Assembly: GCA_937879875.1 (NCBI GenBank)
Contig: CALFMN010000048.1
Location: forward strand, 1-9,883
Reading direction: 5' to 3'
DNA length: 9,883 bases
Origin: an uncultured Chloroflexota bacterium
GTDB taxonomy: Bacteria; Chloroflexota; Dehalococcoidia; CAUJGQ01
The notes below the pieces were generated by a model, which saw nothing but the letters and a program-made list of their open reading frames with translations, searched no databases and was not told the DNA's origin. This document shows positions 1 to 5,112 of this stretch, piece by piece (position 1 is the first letter of the stretch; every line of letters begins with the position of its first letter). The translations under genes were made by a program, and so were the position numbers.

Positions 1-853
1 CGCCGGTCGCGCCCGTCAGGTCGATCTCTTTGAAGGCCACGCTCAGCGTGTTGCCGGCGTTGGCGCCGACCTGGAACTGGGCGGAGCCAGTGCCCGCGGC
101 CGTGATCACCGTGCCGCCGGTCAGGTCCGTGGCCAGGCCGTTTGCGGTCTTGCCGCCCGCGTCCGTGCTCACCTGCAGGCTGACGCCGATCTGGGCAAAG
201 TTCAGCGTGCCGGTCGAGTTGGCGGCCAGGTTGCTGAGCGTGAGCGTCTGGGCGACGTTGGTTGTGGCGTTGGTCAGCGTCAACTGGCCGGCGGCGGGAG
301 AGGTCAGGTTGAAGGTGGTGTTTGGCGCCGCCTTCGAGACATCGACGGCGACGATCGAAGAGTTGCCGCCGGTCGTATTGTACTGGGCGCCGACCTTGAC
401 CGTGCTGGCGGCGCCCTGCGTGGTGACGAGCGAGCCGGAGAGCAGGTTCTGGCCGTTGAACTGCGTGCGCTGCGCCACGGCGGTGACTTCCGCCTGGAGC
501 TGCTGCAACTCCTGGTTGATCTGGCCCAAATCGCTTGCGCCAAGCGTGCCGTTCGCCGCTTCGACGGCCAGCTCGCGCATGCGCTGCATCATGTCGTCGA
601 CTTCAACCAGCGCGCCTTCGCCGGTCTGAATCATCGAGATGCCGTCTTGCGCGTTGCGCGAGGCCTGCTCGGTGCCGCGCACCTGTGCTTTCAGCTTCTC
701 CGAAACGGCGAGGCCGGCGGCGTCGTCGGCGGCGCGGTTGATGCGCAGACCGCTGGAGAGCCGCTCCAGCGCCCTGGCGTACTTCGCGCTGTTCATGGCG
801 AGCATGTGCTGCGCGTTGATCGCCATGATGTTCGTATTGATCTGCAAGCCCAT
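1..853 (-). CDS. fliC: Flagellin, N-terminal part (truncated by window start)
   Basis: Flagellin is the filament subunit, exported through the flagellar type III system and polymerised at the cell surface. The frame opens at 853 and runs off base 1 without a stop, giving 284 residues. It starts MGLQINTNIMAINAQHML. The D0/D1 signature ALERLSSGLRIN is at residues 28-39 and DDAAGLAVSEKL at 43-54. RMRELAVEAANGT is at 91-103 and QRTQFNGQNLLSG at 128-140. After a variable threonine/alanine-rich middle, the visible part ends in FQVGANAGNTLSV, a block that in most flagellins directly precedes the C-terminal D1/D0 helices. Only that C-terminal part, typically about 90 residues, should be missing. The start is supported by GGAGG at 862-866, eight bases upstream. 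The gene is separated from fliW by about 400 bp and probably has its own promoter. The family call is very secure. Hag (Bacillus name) would serve equally as a symbol. Confidence 0.96.
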   Translation of the reverse strand, partial: MGLQINTNIMAINAQHMLAMNSAKYARALERLSSGLRINRAADDAAGLAVSEKLKAQVRGTEQASRNAQDGISMIQTGEGALVEVDDMMQRMRELAVEAANGTLGASDLGQINQELQQLQAEVTAVAQRTQFNGQNLLSGSLVTTQGAASTVKVGAQYNTTGGNSSIVAVDVSKAAPNTTFNLTSPAAGQLTLTNATTNVAQTLTLSNLAANSTGTLNFAQIGVSLQVSTDAGGKTANGLATDLTGGTVITAAGTGSAQFQVGANAGNTLSVAFKEIDLTGATG

Positions 854-859
854 GTTTGT

Positions 860-871
860 GGCCTCCAAGCC
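860..871 (-). promoter_or_regulatory. Flagellin Shine-Dalgarno inside a small GGA-loop hairpin
   Basis: On the minus strand the flagellin ribosome binding site GGAGG (866-862) lies in a short hairpin. GGCT (871-868) pairs with GGCC (863-860), one pair being U-G, and exposes the loop UGGA. A GGA in the loop of a short stem over the Shine-Dalgarno is the classic form of a CsrA/RsmE target, as in the Bacillus subtilis hag leader. The hairpin is seen directly. The CsrA role is inferred from FliW being the neighbour gene. Confidence 0.4.
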
Positions 872-884
872 TGCTTTTTCGTGC

Positions 885-900
885 CCGGAATCCGTTCCGG
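885..900 (-). promoter_or_regulatory. Perfect hairpin with GGA loop in flagellin leader
   Basis: The minus strand reads CCGGAA, CGGA, TTCCGG, a perfect 6-bp stem closing a 4-base loop that contains ACGGA, the ANGGA core of CsrA sites. It lies 31 bases upstream of the flagellin start. It could be a second CsrA site, as Bacillus hag has two, or a DNA palindrome used as an operator. It overlaps the -10 region of one candidate promoter, so it is in the mRNA only if transcription starts further upstream. Confidence 0.4.
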
Positions 901-913
901 TACACGCTATTTA
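888..913 (-). promoter_or_regulatory. Weak candidate FliA/SigD promoter for flagellin
   Basis: On the minus strand TAAA (913-910) is followed after 14 bases by ACGGATTC (895-888). The FliA/SigD consensus is TAAA, about 15 bases, then GCCGATAA/T. The -35 matches fully and the -10 matches at 4 of 8 positions. Initiation near 880 would give a leader of roughly 27 bases. Flagellin is almost always FliA-dependent, so a promoter is expected nearby, but this match is modest. Confidence 0.3.
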
Positions 914-973
914 TGGATGGTGGTGTATGCCTCCCTTTTTGAGTGGCACGACTGATTGCGCCCGCCCGGGGCA

Positions 974-1013
974 CCTAACCCTGCTTTGGCTGTAGCCAAA
1001 GCTGTCCCTTCCC
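974..1013 (+). repeat. Hairpin repeat family 1, copy 1
   Basis: A 40-base unit: CCTAACCCTG, then stem CTTTGGCT, loop GT, stem AGCCAAAG, then CTGTCCCTTCCC. The stem is perfect over 8 bp, or 9 counting 983 with 1002. It matches copy 3 (1242-1203, opposite strand) at 34 of 40 positions, and four of the six differences are two compensating stem pairs. Its 3' end runs into a second hairpin at 1004-1028. Confidence 0.75.
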
Positions 1014-1028
1014 GAAGCTGGAAGGGAC
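1004..1028. repeat. 9-bp inverted repeat following copy 1
   Basis: GTCCCTTCC (1004-1012) is the exact complement of GGAAGGGAC (1020-1028), around a 7-base loop. It shares its left arm with the end of hairpin-repeat copy 1. An equivalent hairpin (1190-1210) follows copy 3, so the two hairpins appear to be a unit. No T-run follows on either strand, so it is not a standard intrinsic terminator. Confidence 0.7.
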
Positions 1029-1073
1029 TTCTGGAGCGTTCCCAACACCGTGCGACGGCGGCGGGGCGCGGTG

Positions 1074-1113
1074 CCTAACTCTGCCTCGCCTGAAGGCTCG
1101 GCTGTGCTTTGAA
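1074..1113 (+). repeat. Hairpin repeat family 1, degenerate copy 2
   Basis: Begins CCTAACTCTG, then CCTCGCCT, GA, AGGCTCGG, then CTGTGCTTT. The layout matches copy 1 and it starts exactly 100 bases after it. The stem pairs at 6 of 8 positions even though its sequence differs from both other copies, which suggests the fold is what has been kept. The second hairpin (CCCTTCC arms) is lost here. Confidence 0.5.
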
Positions 1114-1114
1114 C

Positions 1115-1138
1115 GTCTCCGACGGTTGCGCTGCGCTC
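1115..1138 (-). repeat. 24-base repeat shared with the flgF-flgG spacer
   Basis: The reverse complement of this segment is identical over 24 bases to 6125-6148. Its inner 21 bases (core CGCAGCGCAACCGTCGGAGAC once the ends are trimmed) recur at 6159-6179. The match continues upstream as GGCC plus one mismatch. Identity of this length between two distant gene-free gaps marks it as a dispersed intergenic repeat. Confidence 0.75.
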
Positions 1139-1189
1139 TGGCCCACGGTGGAGGGGTTGTCTGAGGCAATTCGGTAGCTCTCGGACCAA

Positions 1190-1210
1190 CCCTTCCCCTG
1201 TGGGGAAGGG
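1190..1210. repeat. 9-bp hairpin downstream of fliW
   Basis: CCCTTCCCC (1190-1198), loop TGT, GGGGAAGGG (1202-1210), a perfect stem. Reading from fliW it is the second of two hairpins after the stop codon. It may end or stabilise the fliW transcript, but no T-run follows, so intrinsic termination is not shown. It corresponds to the hairpin at 1004-1028 in the other copy of the repeat. Confidence 0.6.
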
Positions 1211-1242
1211 ACAGATTTCGCTTCAGCGAAATCAGGGATAGG
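1203..1242 (-). repeat. Hairpin repeat family 1, copy 3 (inverted)
   Basis: On the minus strand: CCTATCCCTG, stem ATTTCGCT, loop GA, stem AGCGAAAT, then CTGTCCCTTCCC. Against copy 1, stem positions 11 and 28 change together from C-G to A-T and positions 15 and 24 from G-C to C-G, keeping the 8-bp stem intact. It begins 12 bases beyond the fliW stop, so it lies in the 3' end of the fliW message. Confidence 0.75.
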
Positions 1243-1254
1243 CGACGGGCGCTG

Positions 1255-1683
1255 TTACAGCGAGCCCACCGGGTGGCGCAGGCTGTGCTTCGAGCCTTCC
1301 AATATGACCTGCTTTGCCGCGAAGGTGTTGCGGTTGACGATGATCGGCGCGAACAGGTTGGCCGTGGCCGTGCCGAGCTGCTGCGAGATCGTCAGCGTGG
1401 CGAGCACCAGCGCGTCCTCGGCTCGGGTCAGGCCGAGCGCGTGCGCATCGGCATCGGTCAGCTCGAAGGTGTAGTCGGGCTCGATCTGCGCGGCCACGAC
1501 CACGGGCAGCGCGATCTCCGGCGCGGCCTCGCACTCCAGCCAGAAGACGGGCAGACCCTCCATGCCGATCAGGCGGTACGCGGTGTGCTCCTCCAGGCCG
1601 GGCATGCCGCTCACAAAGCGCACGGCAGCTGCCTGCAGCTGATCGGCTTCGGCGGCCGGGGTGGGGGCAAGCGTCGTGGTCAT
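1255..1683 (-). CDS. fliW: FliW, flagellin-binding assembly factor
   Basis: FliW binds newly made flagellin in the cytoplasm. In Bacillus and Campylobacter it also binds CsrA allosterically, so that free flagellin level feeds back on flagellin translation. The 142-residue product is close to the usual family length of 130-150. Visible landmarks are RFVSGMPGLEEHTAYRL (about 22-38), the family's opening strand with GxPG; the centre EPDYTFELTDADAHALGL; and TATANLFAPIIVN (about 105-117), matching the conserved TxNLxAPIxxN block, followed by KQVILEGSKHSLRHP. The alanine-rich first 20 residues are probably disordered. AGGAG and AGGA lie just upstream of the ATG at 1683. It starts 45 bases after flgL, in the same apparent transcript. 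The csrA gene that follows fliW in Bacillus is absent here. Confidence 0.93.
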   Translation of the reverse strand: MTTTLAPTPAAEADQLQAAAVRFVSGMPGLEEHTAYRLIGMEGLPVFWLECEAAPEIALPVVVAAQIEPDYTFELTDADAHALGLTRAEDALVLATLTISQQLGTATANLFAPIIVNRNTFAAKQVILEGSKHSLRHPVGSL

Positions 1684-1728
1684 GGTGGTCCTCTCCTGCT
1701 GCTGTTTCTGCGAACGACGGTCCTGCGG

Positions 1729-2619
1729 CTAATGCAGGAAGTCGGCGAGGGATTGCTGCACCGCTTTGGCAGCCGCGCCCAGCGCCGCCTGATAGACGTT
1801 CTGCGCCTGGTTGAGCCGCACGGCCGCGTCGGCCATGTCCGTGTCCTGGAGCTGCGAGCGCTGGCTCTGGAAGGTCGTCAGCTCGGCGCTGATGCGGTTG
1901 GTGAGCGCGTCCAGGCCGTTACTTGTCGCGCCGATCGTGCCGCGCTGTTGTGAAACGCCGTCCATCGCGTTGTCGATCGTCGTCAGCGCGCCCTGAATAC
2001 CGGCCGTGTTGTTCGTGTTTACCGCGTCGCGGATCTGGATGATCGCGCTCAGCACCGGGGCGAACGTGGCGTTGCCGTCCACGTTGACGCGCGTCTGCGT
2101 GCCCTGGCCGGTGGGCACGTTGATCGGGTTGCTGTCGCCGTTGAAGGCGACGGACGCGGGCACGGCGCCGCCGACCGGGGCGAACGGCACGGTGGTCGTC
2201 TTCGTGCCGGCGAAGATGTACTGGTTGCCGACCTTGGTATTGCCGATCTGCACCGCCTGGCCGACGAGCTGGTTGAGCTCGTTGCCGATCGCGGTGAGGT
2301 CCGTGGCGTTCAGTGTGCCGGAGCCGGCCTGCACTGTCAGCTCGCGCACGCGCTGCATCACGTCCGTCAGGCTGCTCAGCGCCGTGTCCGCCGCGTCGAG
2401 CCGCGATTTCGCGTCGCCCGCGGTGCGGGTGAACTGGTTGTCCAGGGCGATGTCGTTGTTGTAGCGCATCACTGAGGCGGTTGCGACCGGATCGTCCGAG
2501 GGCGAGTTGATGCGCTTGCCGGTGGCCAGCTCCTGCTCGACGCTGGTCAGGTTGCCCAGGTTCGTATTCAGATCGAAGCGCACGGTGTCAGAAAGCACGC
2601 GGTCGGGAAAGCGCAACAT
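1729..2619 (-). CDS. flgL: Hook-filament junction protein FlgL (HAP3)
   Basis: FlgL forms the second junction zone between hook and filament, on top of FlgK, and is exported with FlgN as chaperone. The 296-residue protein has the flagellin-like N-terminal helix LATGKRINSPSDDPVATA (31-48), the block VMQRVRELTVQAGSGTLNA in the first third, and GNQYIFAGTKTTTVPF, the typical FlgL entry into the variable domain. Its C-terminal helix carries RSQLQDTDMADAAVRLNQAQ, ending SLADFLH. Length fits Gram-positive FlgL (about 300). Only five bases separate the flgK stop from this ATG and no strong Shine-Dalgarno is seen, so translation is probably coupled to flgK. Confidence 0.95.
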   Translation of the reverse strand: MLRFPDRVLSDTVRFDLNTNLGNLTSVEQELATGKRINSPSDDPVATASVMRYNNDIALDNQFTRTAGDAKSRLDAADTALSSLTDVMQRVRELTVQAGSGTLNATDLTAIGNELNQLVGQAVQIGNTKVGNQYIFAGTKTTTVPFAPVGGAVPASVAFNGDSNPINVPTGQGTQTRVNVDGNATFAPVLSAIIQIRDAVNTNNTAGIQGALTTIDNAMDGVSQQRGTIGATSNGLDALTNRISAELTTFQSQRSQLQDTDMADAAVRLNQAQNVYQAALGAAAKAVQQSLADFLH

Positions 2620-2624
2620 GGCGA

Positions 2625-4040
2625 TTACACCAGCATCTTGTTGATCAGCGTATCGAGCATGCTGTCGGACGCGGTGATCACGCGTGCGGCGGCCTCGTAC
2701 GAGTGCTGCGCCTTCATCATGTTCGCCATCTCTTCGTCGATGGAGACGCCCATCACCGACTGGCGCGAGGTATCGATGTGTTGCAGCAGCGTCTGCTGAT
2801 TCGTCGCCAGGTTCTGCGCCTGCGCGGCGTTGACCCCGAGGCTGGAGACGATCGAGCTGTACGAGTCGTTGACGTTCGCCGTGCCGCCGTTGAACAGCAG
2901 CGCGCCCTGCACGCCGATGATGGTGTTCGCCGCGTTCGGGTTGCCCGGCGCGTTCGGCTGGTCGGAGGTCGCCAGCTTCTCCGGATTGGAAACCAGCGTC
3001 TGGTTCACGCCGATCGTGGCGGCGTCGGTGCCGGTGAAGAAGTTGAGCCCGGTGGCGTTGTCGAGGCCGTAGCCGGCCGAGTGCGCGGTGTTGATCGCAC
3101 TGATAAAGCCGCCGGCCAGCGTGTTCAAGTTGTTGATCAGGCCCGTGACGTTGATGTCGCGGGCGTCGATCGTGCCCTTCACCGTGCCGGTCGTAATGTT
3201 GGCCGCGGTGCCGTCGCTGGTCCAGGTAATGGTGTCGAAGCCGTTGGTCAGCGGCGGCGTGTTCGTGCGCTGCAGCGGATCCACGGCGCTCGCCAGCGGC
3301 TTCGTCGAATCGACGAGCTTGTGCCCGCCGACGATCACATCCACCGAGCCGTTCGCCCCCGCCTGCGAGCTGGCGCCGACCATGCCGGAGAGGTTGTCCA
3401 GCAGCAGGTCGCGCTGGTCCATCAGGTCGTTGGCCGTGCCGCCGGCCACGACGGCCTGCTGGATCTGCACGTTCAGCGCGGCGACCTGCTGCGCCATGCT
3501 GTTGACGTTGGAGACGTCCACGTTCAGCGACTGGTCGAGCGCCGACTGCTGCTGGCCGAGCAGCGTGGACTCGCGGTTGAAGGCAGCGGCCAGCGTGGCG
3601 CCGCTCTGTACGGCGGCGCTGCGCGCGACCAGCGATTCGGGCTGCGAGGTCAGGTCGCGGAAGGCGTTGAAGAAGTTGGTGATCTGGGCGCCGATGCCCT
3701 GATCGCCCGGCTCATTCAGCGTGTTCTCGGCCTCTTGCAGCGCGTTCGCCTGCGCCTGGTACTGGTCGTTGAGACCGCGGATGTCGCGGTACTGCGTGTC
3801 GAGCAACTGGTCGCGGTCGCGGCGCACCTGCTGCAACTGCACGCCGAGGCCGATCTGGCTGATCGGGTTGCCGGGACCGTTGAACTGCGTGAACGGCGGC
3901 GGCACGGCGGCGAGCTGCACATCCTGCCGCGAATAGCCGTCGGTGTTCGCGTTGGCGATGTTGTGCGCGGCCGTATCCATCTCGTACTGCGCGGCGCGCA
4001 GCCCGGTGACGCCGGTGTCGAGGCTGACCGAGAGGGCCAT
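2625..4040 (-). CDS. flgK: Hook-associated protein FlgK (HAP1)
   Basis: FlgK is the first hook-filament junction protein, secreted after the export switch and bound by FlgN beforehand. The 471-residue product has the axial-protein N-terminus with HNIANANTDGYSRQ at 26-39, matching the family motif NxANxNTxGYxRQ. A long helical region rich in Q and N follows (about 90-220), then a variable middle. The C-terminal coil GVSIDEEMANMMKAQHSYEA and ASDSMLDTLINKM (about 431-469) is the most conserved part of FlgK. It is shorter than the enterobacterial protein (about 550) because the outer domains are reduced. GGAG lies seven bases before the ATG at 4040. A strong hairpin (4061-4076) lies just upstream in the leader. 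The antisense frame here is open only because of GC-rich codon use. Confidence 0.96.
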   Translation of the reverse strand: MALSVSLDTGVTGLRAAQYEMDTAAHNIANANTDGYSRQDVQLAAVPPPFTQFNGPGNPISQIGLGVQLQQVRRDRDQLLDTQYRDIRGLNDQYQAQANALQEAENTLNEPGDQGIGAQITNFFNAFRDLTSQPESLVARSAAVQSGATLAAAFNRESTLLGQQQSALDQSLNVDVSNVNSMAQQVAALNVQIQQAVVAGGTANDLMDQRDLLLDNLSGMVGASSQAGANGSVDVIVGGHKLVDSTKPLASAVDPLQRTNTPPLTNGFDTITWTSDGTAANITTGTVKGTIDARDINVTGLINNLNTLAGGFISAINTAHSAGYGLDNATGLNFFTGTDAATIGVNQTLVSNPEKLATSDQPNAPGNPNAANTIIGVQGALLFNGGTANVNDSYSSIVSSLGVNAAQAQNLATNQQTLLQHIDTSRQSVMGVSIDEEMANMMKAQHSYEAAARVITASDSMLDTLINKMLV

Positions 4041-4060
4041 TTGAGAACTCCGTTGGTCAT

Positions 4061-4076
4061 AGGGGGCAAGCCCCCT
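4061..4076. promoter_or_regulatory. Hairpin in the flgK leader
   Basis: AGGGGGC, AA, GCCCCCT is a perfect 7-bp inverted repeat with a 2-base centre, so 6 pairs or fewer can form with a real loop. It lies about 20 bases upstream of the flgK start in the 141-base flgN-flgK gap. On the minus strand no T-run follows (TATGACC), so it is not an obvious terminator. It could modulate flgK translation or stabilise a processed 5' end. Nothing else is recognisable in this gap. Confidence 0.4.
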
Positions 4077-4181
4077 TTCACCCCCGAATGTGTAGCTGTC
4101 GCGTTGATTTCACTGCCGAGCTGTCCTGCCCTACACACGCTCCGAGGCGGTCCCGGTCCTCTGTCGCAACACCGCGCCCGC

Positions 4182-4676
4182 CTACGCGCTCCAGGCGCGT
4201 TGCCGCGGCGCCGCCGCGCTGAGCTTGCCGCGCGCTTCATAGGTCGGGGTCGGCGCGGCGGCGCGGCGCAGCGTGCGCGCGTAGCGCTCATTAAAGTCGA
4301 TCGCCTGCTGCACAAGCCGCGCATTGCCGTCGTTCACGGCCCGCAGCTCCTGCAACGACTCCAGCAGCTCGGCCCGCAGCGCCTGCAAGCGTTCGGCCGC
4401 GGGGGCGCTCATGCGACCGGCCACGTCTGCCCAGCTGACCTTCGCGCCCGGCTGTGCGCCGGCGGCCACGGCCGCGTGGACCTCGCGGTCGTGCTCGAGC
4501 TGGCCGAGCCGCTCGCTGATGCCCTCAAGCTCGCGCACCAGCGGCGCCAGCGTCTCGGTGTCGGTCGCCAGCAGCGCCTCGCGCTTGGCCCGCGCCACGC
4601 GCAGCATGCGGCGGCTCAGGCGGCCCTCCTCTTCGAGGATGCTGAGCACGGCGACACCGGAATCGCGGTCGGTCAT
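4182..4676 (-). CDS. flgN: FlgN-type export chaperone for FlgK/FlgL
   Basis: FlgN is a cytoplasmic helical chaperone that keeps FlgK and FlgL unfolded and brings them to the export gate. The 164-residue protein is nearly all helical: heptad-like leucines from SILEEEGRLSRRMLRVARAK (12-31) through LAPLVRELEGISERLGQLEHDRE (43-65), then LQALRAELLESLQELRAVND and NARLVQQAIDFNERYARTL. The FlgN family pattern of a long antiparallel coil with N/Q-rich third helix and a loose glycine-containing tail (TYEARGKL) fits. Sequence conservation is always low in this family, so the call leans on fold, length and position between flgM and flgK. AGGGA is placed seven bases before the ATG. It starts about 66 bases after the inferred flgM stop. 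Confidence 0.85.
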   Translation of the reverse strand: MTDRDSGVAVLSILEEEGRLSRRMLRVARAKREALLATDTETLAPLVRELEGISERLGQLEHDREVHAAVAAGAQPGAKVSWADVAGRMSAPAAERLQALRAELLESLQELRAVNDGNARLVQQAIDFNERYARTLRRAAAPTPTYEARGKLSAAAPRQRAWSA

Positions 4677-4719
4677 CGTTGCGTCCCTGCCGGATGAATC
4701 ATCAGTCTGAGCCGTTTCC

Positions 4720-5037
4720 TCACCGCGCCTCGTGCGCGAGCGCTAGTGGCTGAGCATCTTCGCCGCCAGCGCTCGCGTATCGACCTGATACGTGCCGCTT
4801 GAGATTTGCTGCTTCAGCGCGGCCACTTTGTCCGCACGCACATCCGGCTGCGCCGCCGCCACGTCGCGCCCGCATCACCTCCATGCGCGTGGAGGAGACG
4901 GCGACGCTGTCGGTGCGCGGTTTGGCCTGGGCGCCGTAGGCGGCGGCTGCCGAGCGTCCTGTTCCCGCACCGCCGCTGCCCACCTGCGTGGTGTAGGTGC
5001 GGGCGACGTTGGCGGCGTTCAGATTCCCAACCTGCAT
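4720..5037 (-). CDS. flgM: Anti-sigma-28 factor FlgM, apparently frameshifted
   Basis: FlgM binds and inactivates FliA until the completed hook exports it. The frame opens at 5037 with AGGAG six bases upstream. It reads MQVGNLNAANVARTYTTQVG and then PRTDSVAVSSTRMEVMRAR, the conserved D-x-V-x-(L/V)-S block. From about 4866 the frame degenerates into a glycine/alanine/arginine stretch ending at 4720. The proper C-terminus is present in another frame, 4862-4743: VRADKVAALKQQISSGTYQV then DTRALAAKMLSH and TAG. This is the sigma-binding region of FlgM, with the hallmark SGTYxVD. A lost CG pair in a GCGCGAC run (4869-4863), or one extra base, explains it. Repaired, the protein would be 97-98 residues, the usual length. 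The cause may be sequencing or assembly error, a true mutation or recoding. Gene identity is secure; the true product is not. Confidence 0.85.
   Translation of the reverse strand: MQVGNLNAANVARTYTTQVGSGGAGTGRSAAAAYGAQAKPRTDSVAVSSTRMEVMRARRGGGAAGCACGQSGRAEAANLKRHVSGRYASAGGEDAQPLALAHEAR
4743..4869 (-). other. flgM: Out-of-frame C-terminal half of flgM (frameshift region)
   Basis: This segment encodes the FliA-binding helices of FlgM in a frame that differs from the upstream half. The distance from the flgM ATG (5037) to the TAG at 4745-4743 is 295 bases, one more than a multiple of three. So a 2-base deletion, a 1-base insertion or +1 ribosomal slippage would join the halves. The exact site lies near 4863-4869. 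A strong Shine-Dalgarno-like GGAGGTGA sits just upstream at 4882-4875, and a GTG codon at 4862 could in principle start a separate C-terminal peptide. Confidence 0.8.
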
Positions 5038-5058
5038 GGTTCGCTCCTGGTGCTCTCC

Positions 5059-5079
5059 GAGCGCCGATCCGGGGCGCTC
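5059..5079. promoter_or_regulatory. Hairpin in the flgM leader
   Basis: GAGCGCC (5059-5065) and GGCGCTC (5073-5079) form a perfect 7-bp stem with a 7-base loop. On the transcribed (minus) strand the loop reads CCGGATC, again exposing GGA. It ends about 21 bases before the flgM ATG. It may affect flgM translation; a protein ligand such as CsrA is only a guess. Confidence 0.4.
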
Positions 5080-5085
5080 ACTCAG

Positions 5086-5112
5086 GTATCGAAGCGTTCG
5101 GCCTTCGGCTTA
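5086..5112 (-). promoter_or_regulatory. Candidate FliA/SigD promoter upstream of flgM
   Basis: On the minus strand TAAG (5112-5109) is followed after 15 bases by TTCGATAC (5093-5086). This matches the SigD/FliA consensus TAAA-N15-GCCGATAA at 3 of 4 and 5 of 8 positions, with the exact spacing. It overlaps the flgG stop codon and would start an mRNA for flgM-flgN-flgK-flgL-fliW, the usual late-class transcription unit. No promoter activity can be shown from sequence alone. Confidence 0.45.

Larger units (their letters stand above)
854..1254. other. Gene-free spacer between fliW and flagellin, filled with structured repeats
   Basis: No convincing gene lies in these 401 bases. In particular there is no csrA, which sits here in Bacillus. 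The open frame on the minus strand at 911-1189 has no recognisable motifs and is arginine/proline-rich, typical of GC-rich non-coding DNA. The spacer holds three copies of a 40-base hairpin element (974-1013, 1074-1113 and, inverted, 1203-1242), two longer purine/pyrimidine hairpins (1004-1028 and 1190-1210), a 24-base sequence shared with the flgF-flgG spacer (1115-1138), and the flagellin leader. Confidence 0.75.

Noticed and set aside
911..1189. A 92-codon minus-strand frame in the fliW-flagellin gap, considered as csrA.
   Set aside because: It lacks the CsrA opening (MLVLTRK-like) and all other CsrA motifs, is too long, and overlaps the repeat elements.
1190..1242. Intrinsic terminator after fliW.
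   Set aside because: Strong hairpins are present but no T-run follows on the minus strand, so they are reported as repeats; termination is possible but not shown.
3716..4324. A 202-codon frame covering the flgN end and flgK start in another phase.
   Set aside because: It is arginine/serine-rich, a typical wrong-phase translation of GC-rich DNA, and its second half is flgK out of frame.
2703..4697. A 664-codon open frame on the plus strand, antisense to flgK and flgN.
   Set aside because: It is rich in R, G, V and H with no family motifs, and it exists because GC-rich codons on the minus strand leave few stops. The minus-strand genes are unmistakable FlgK and FlgN.
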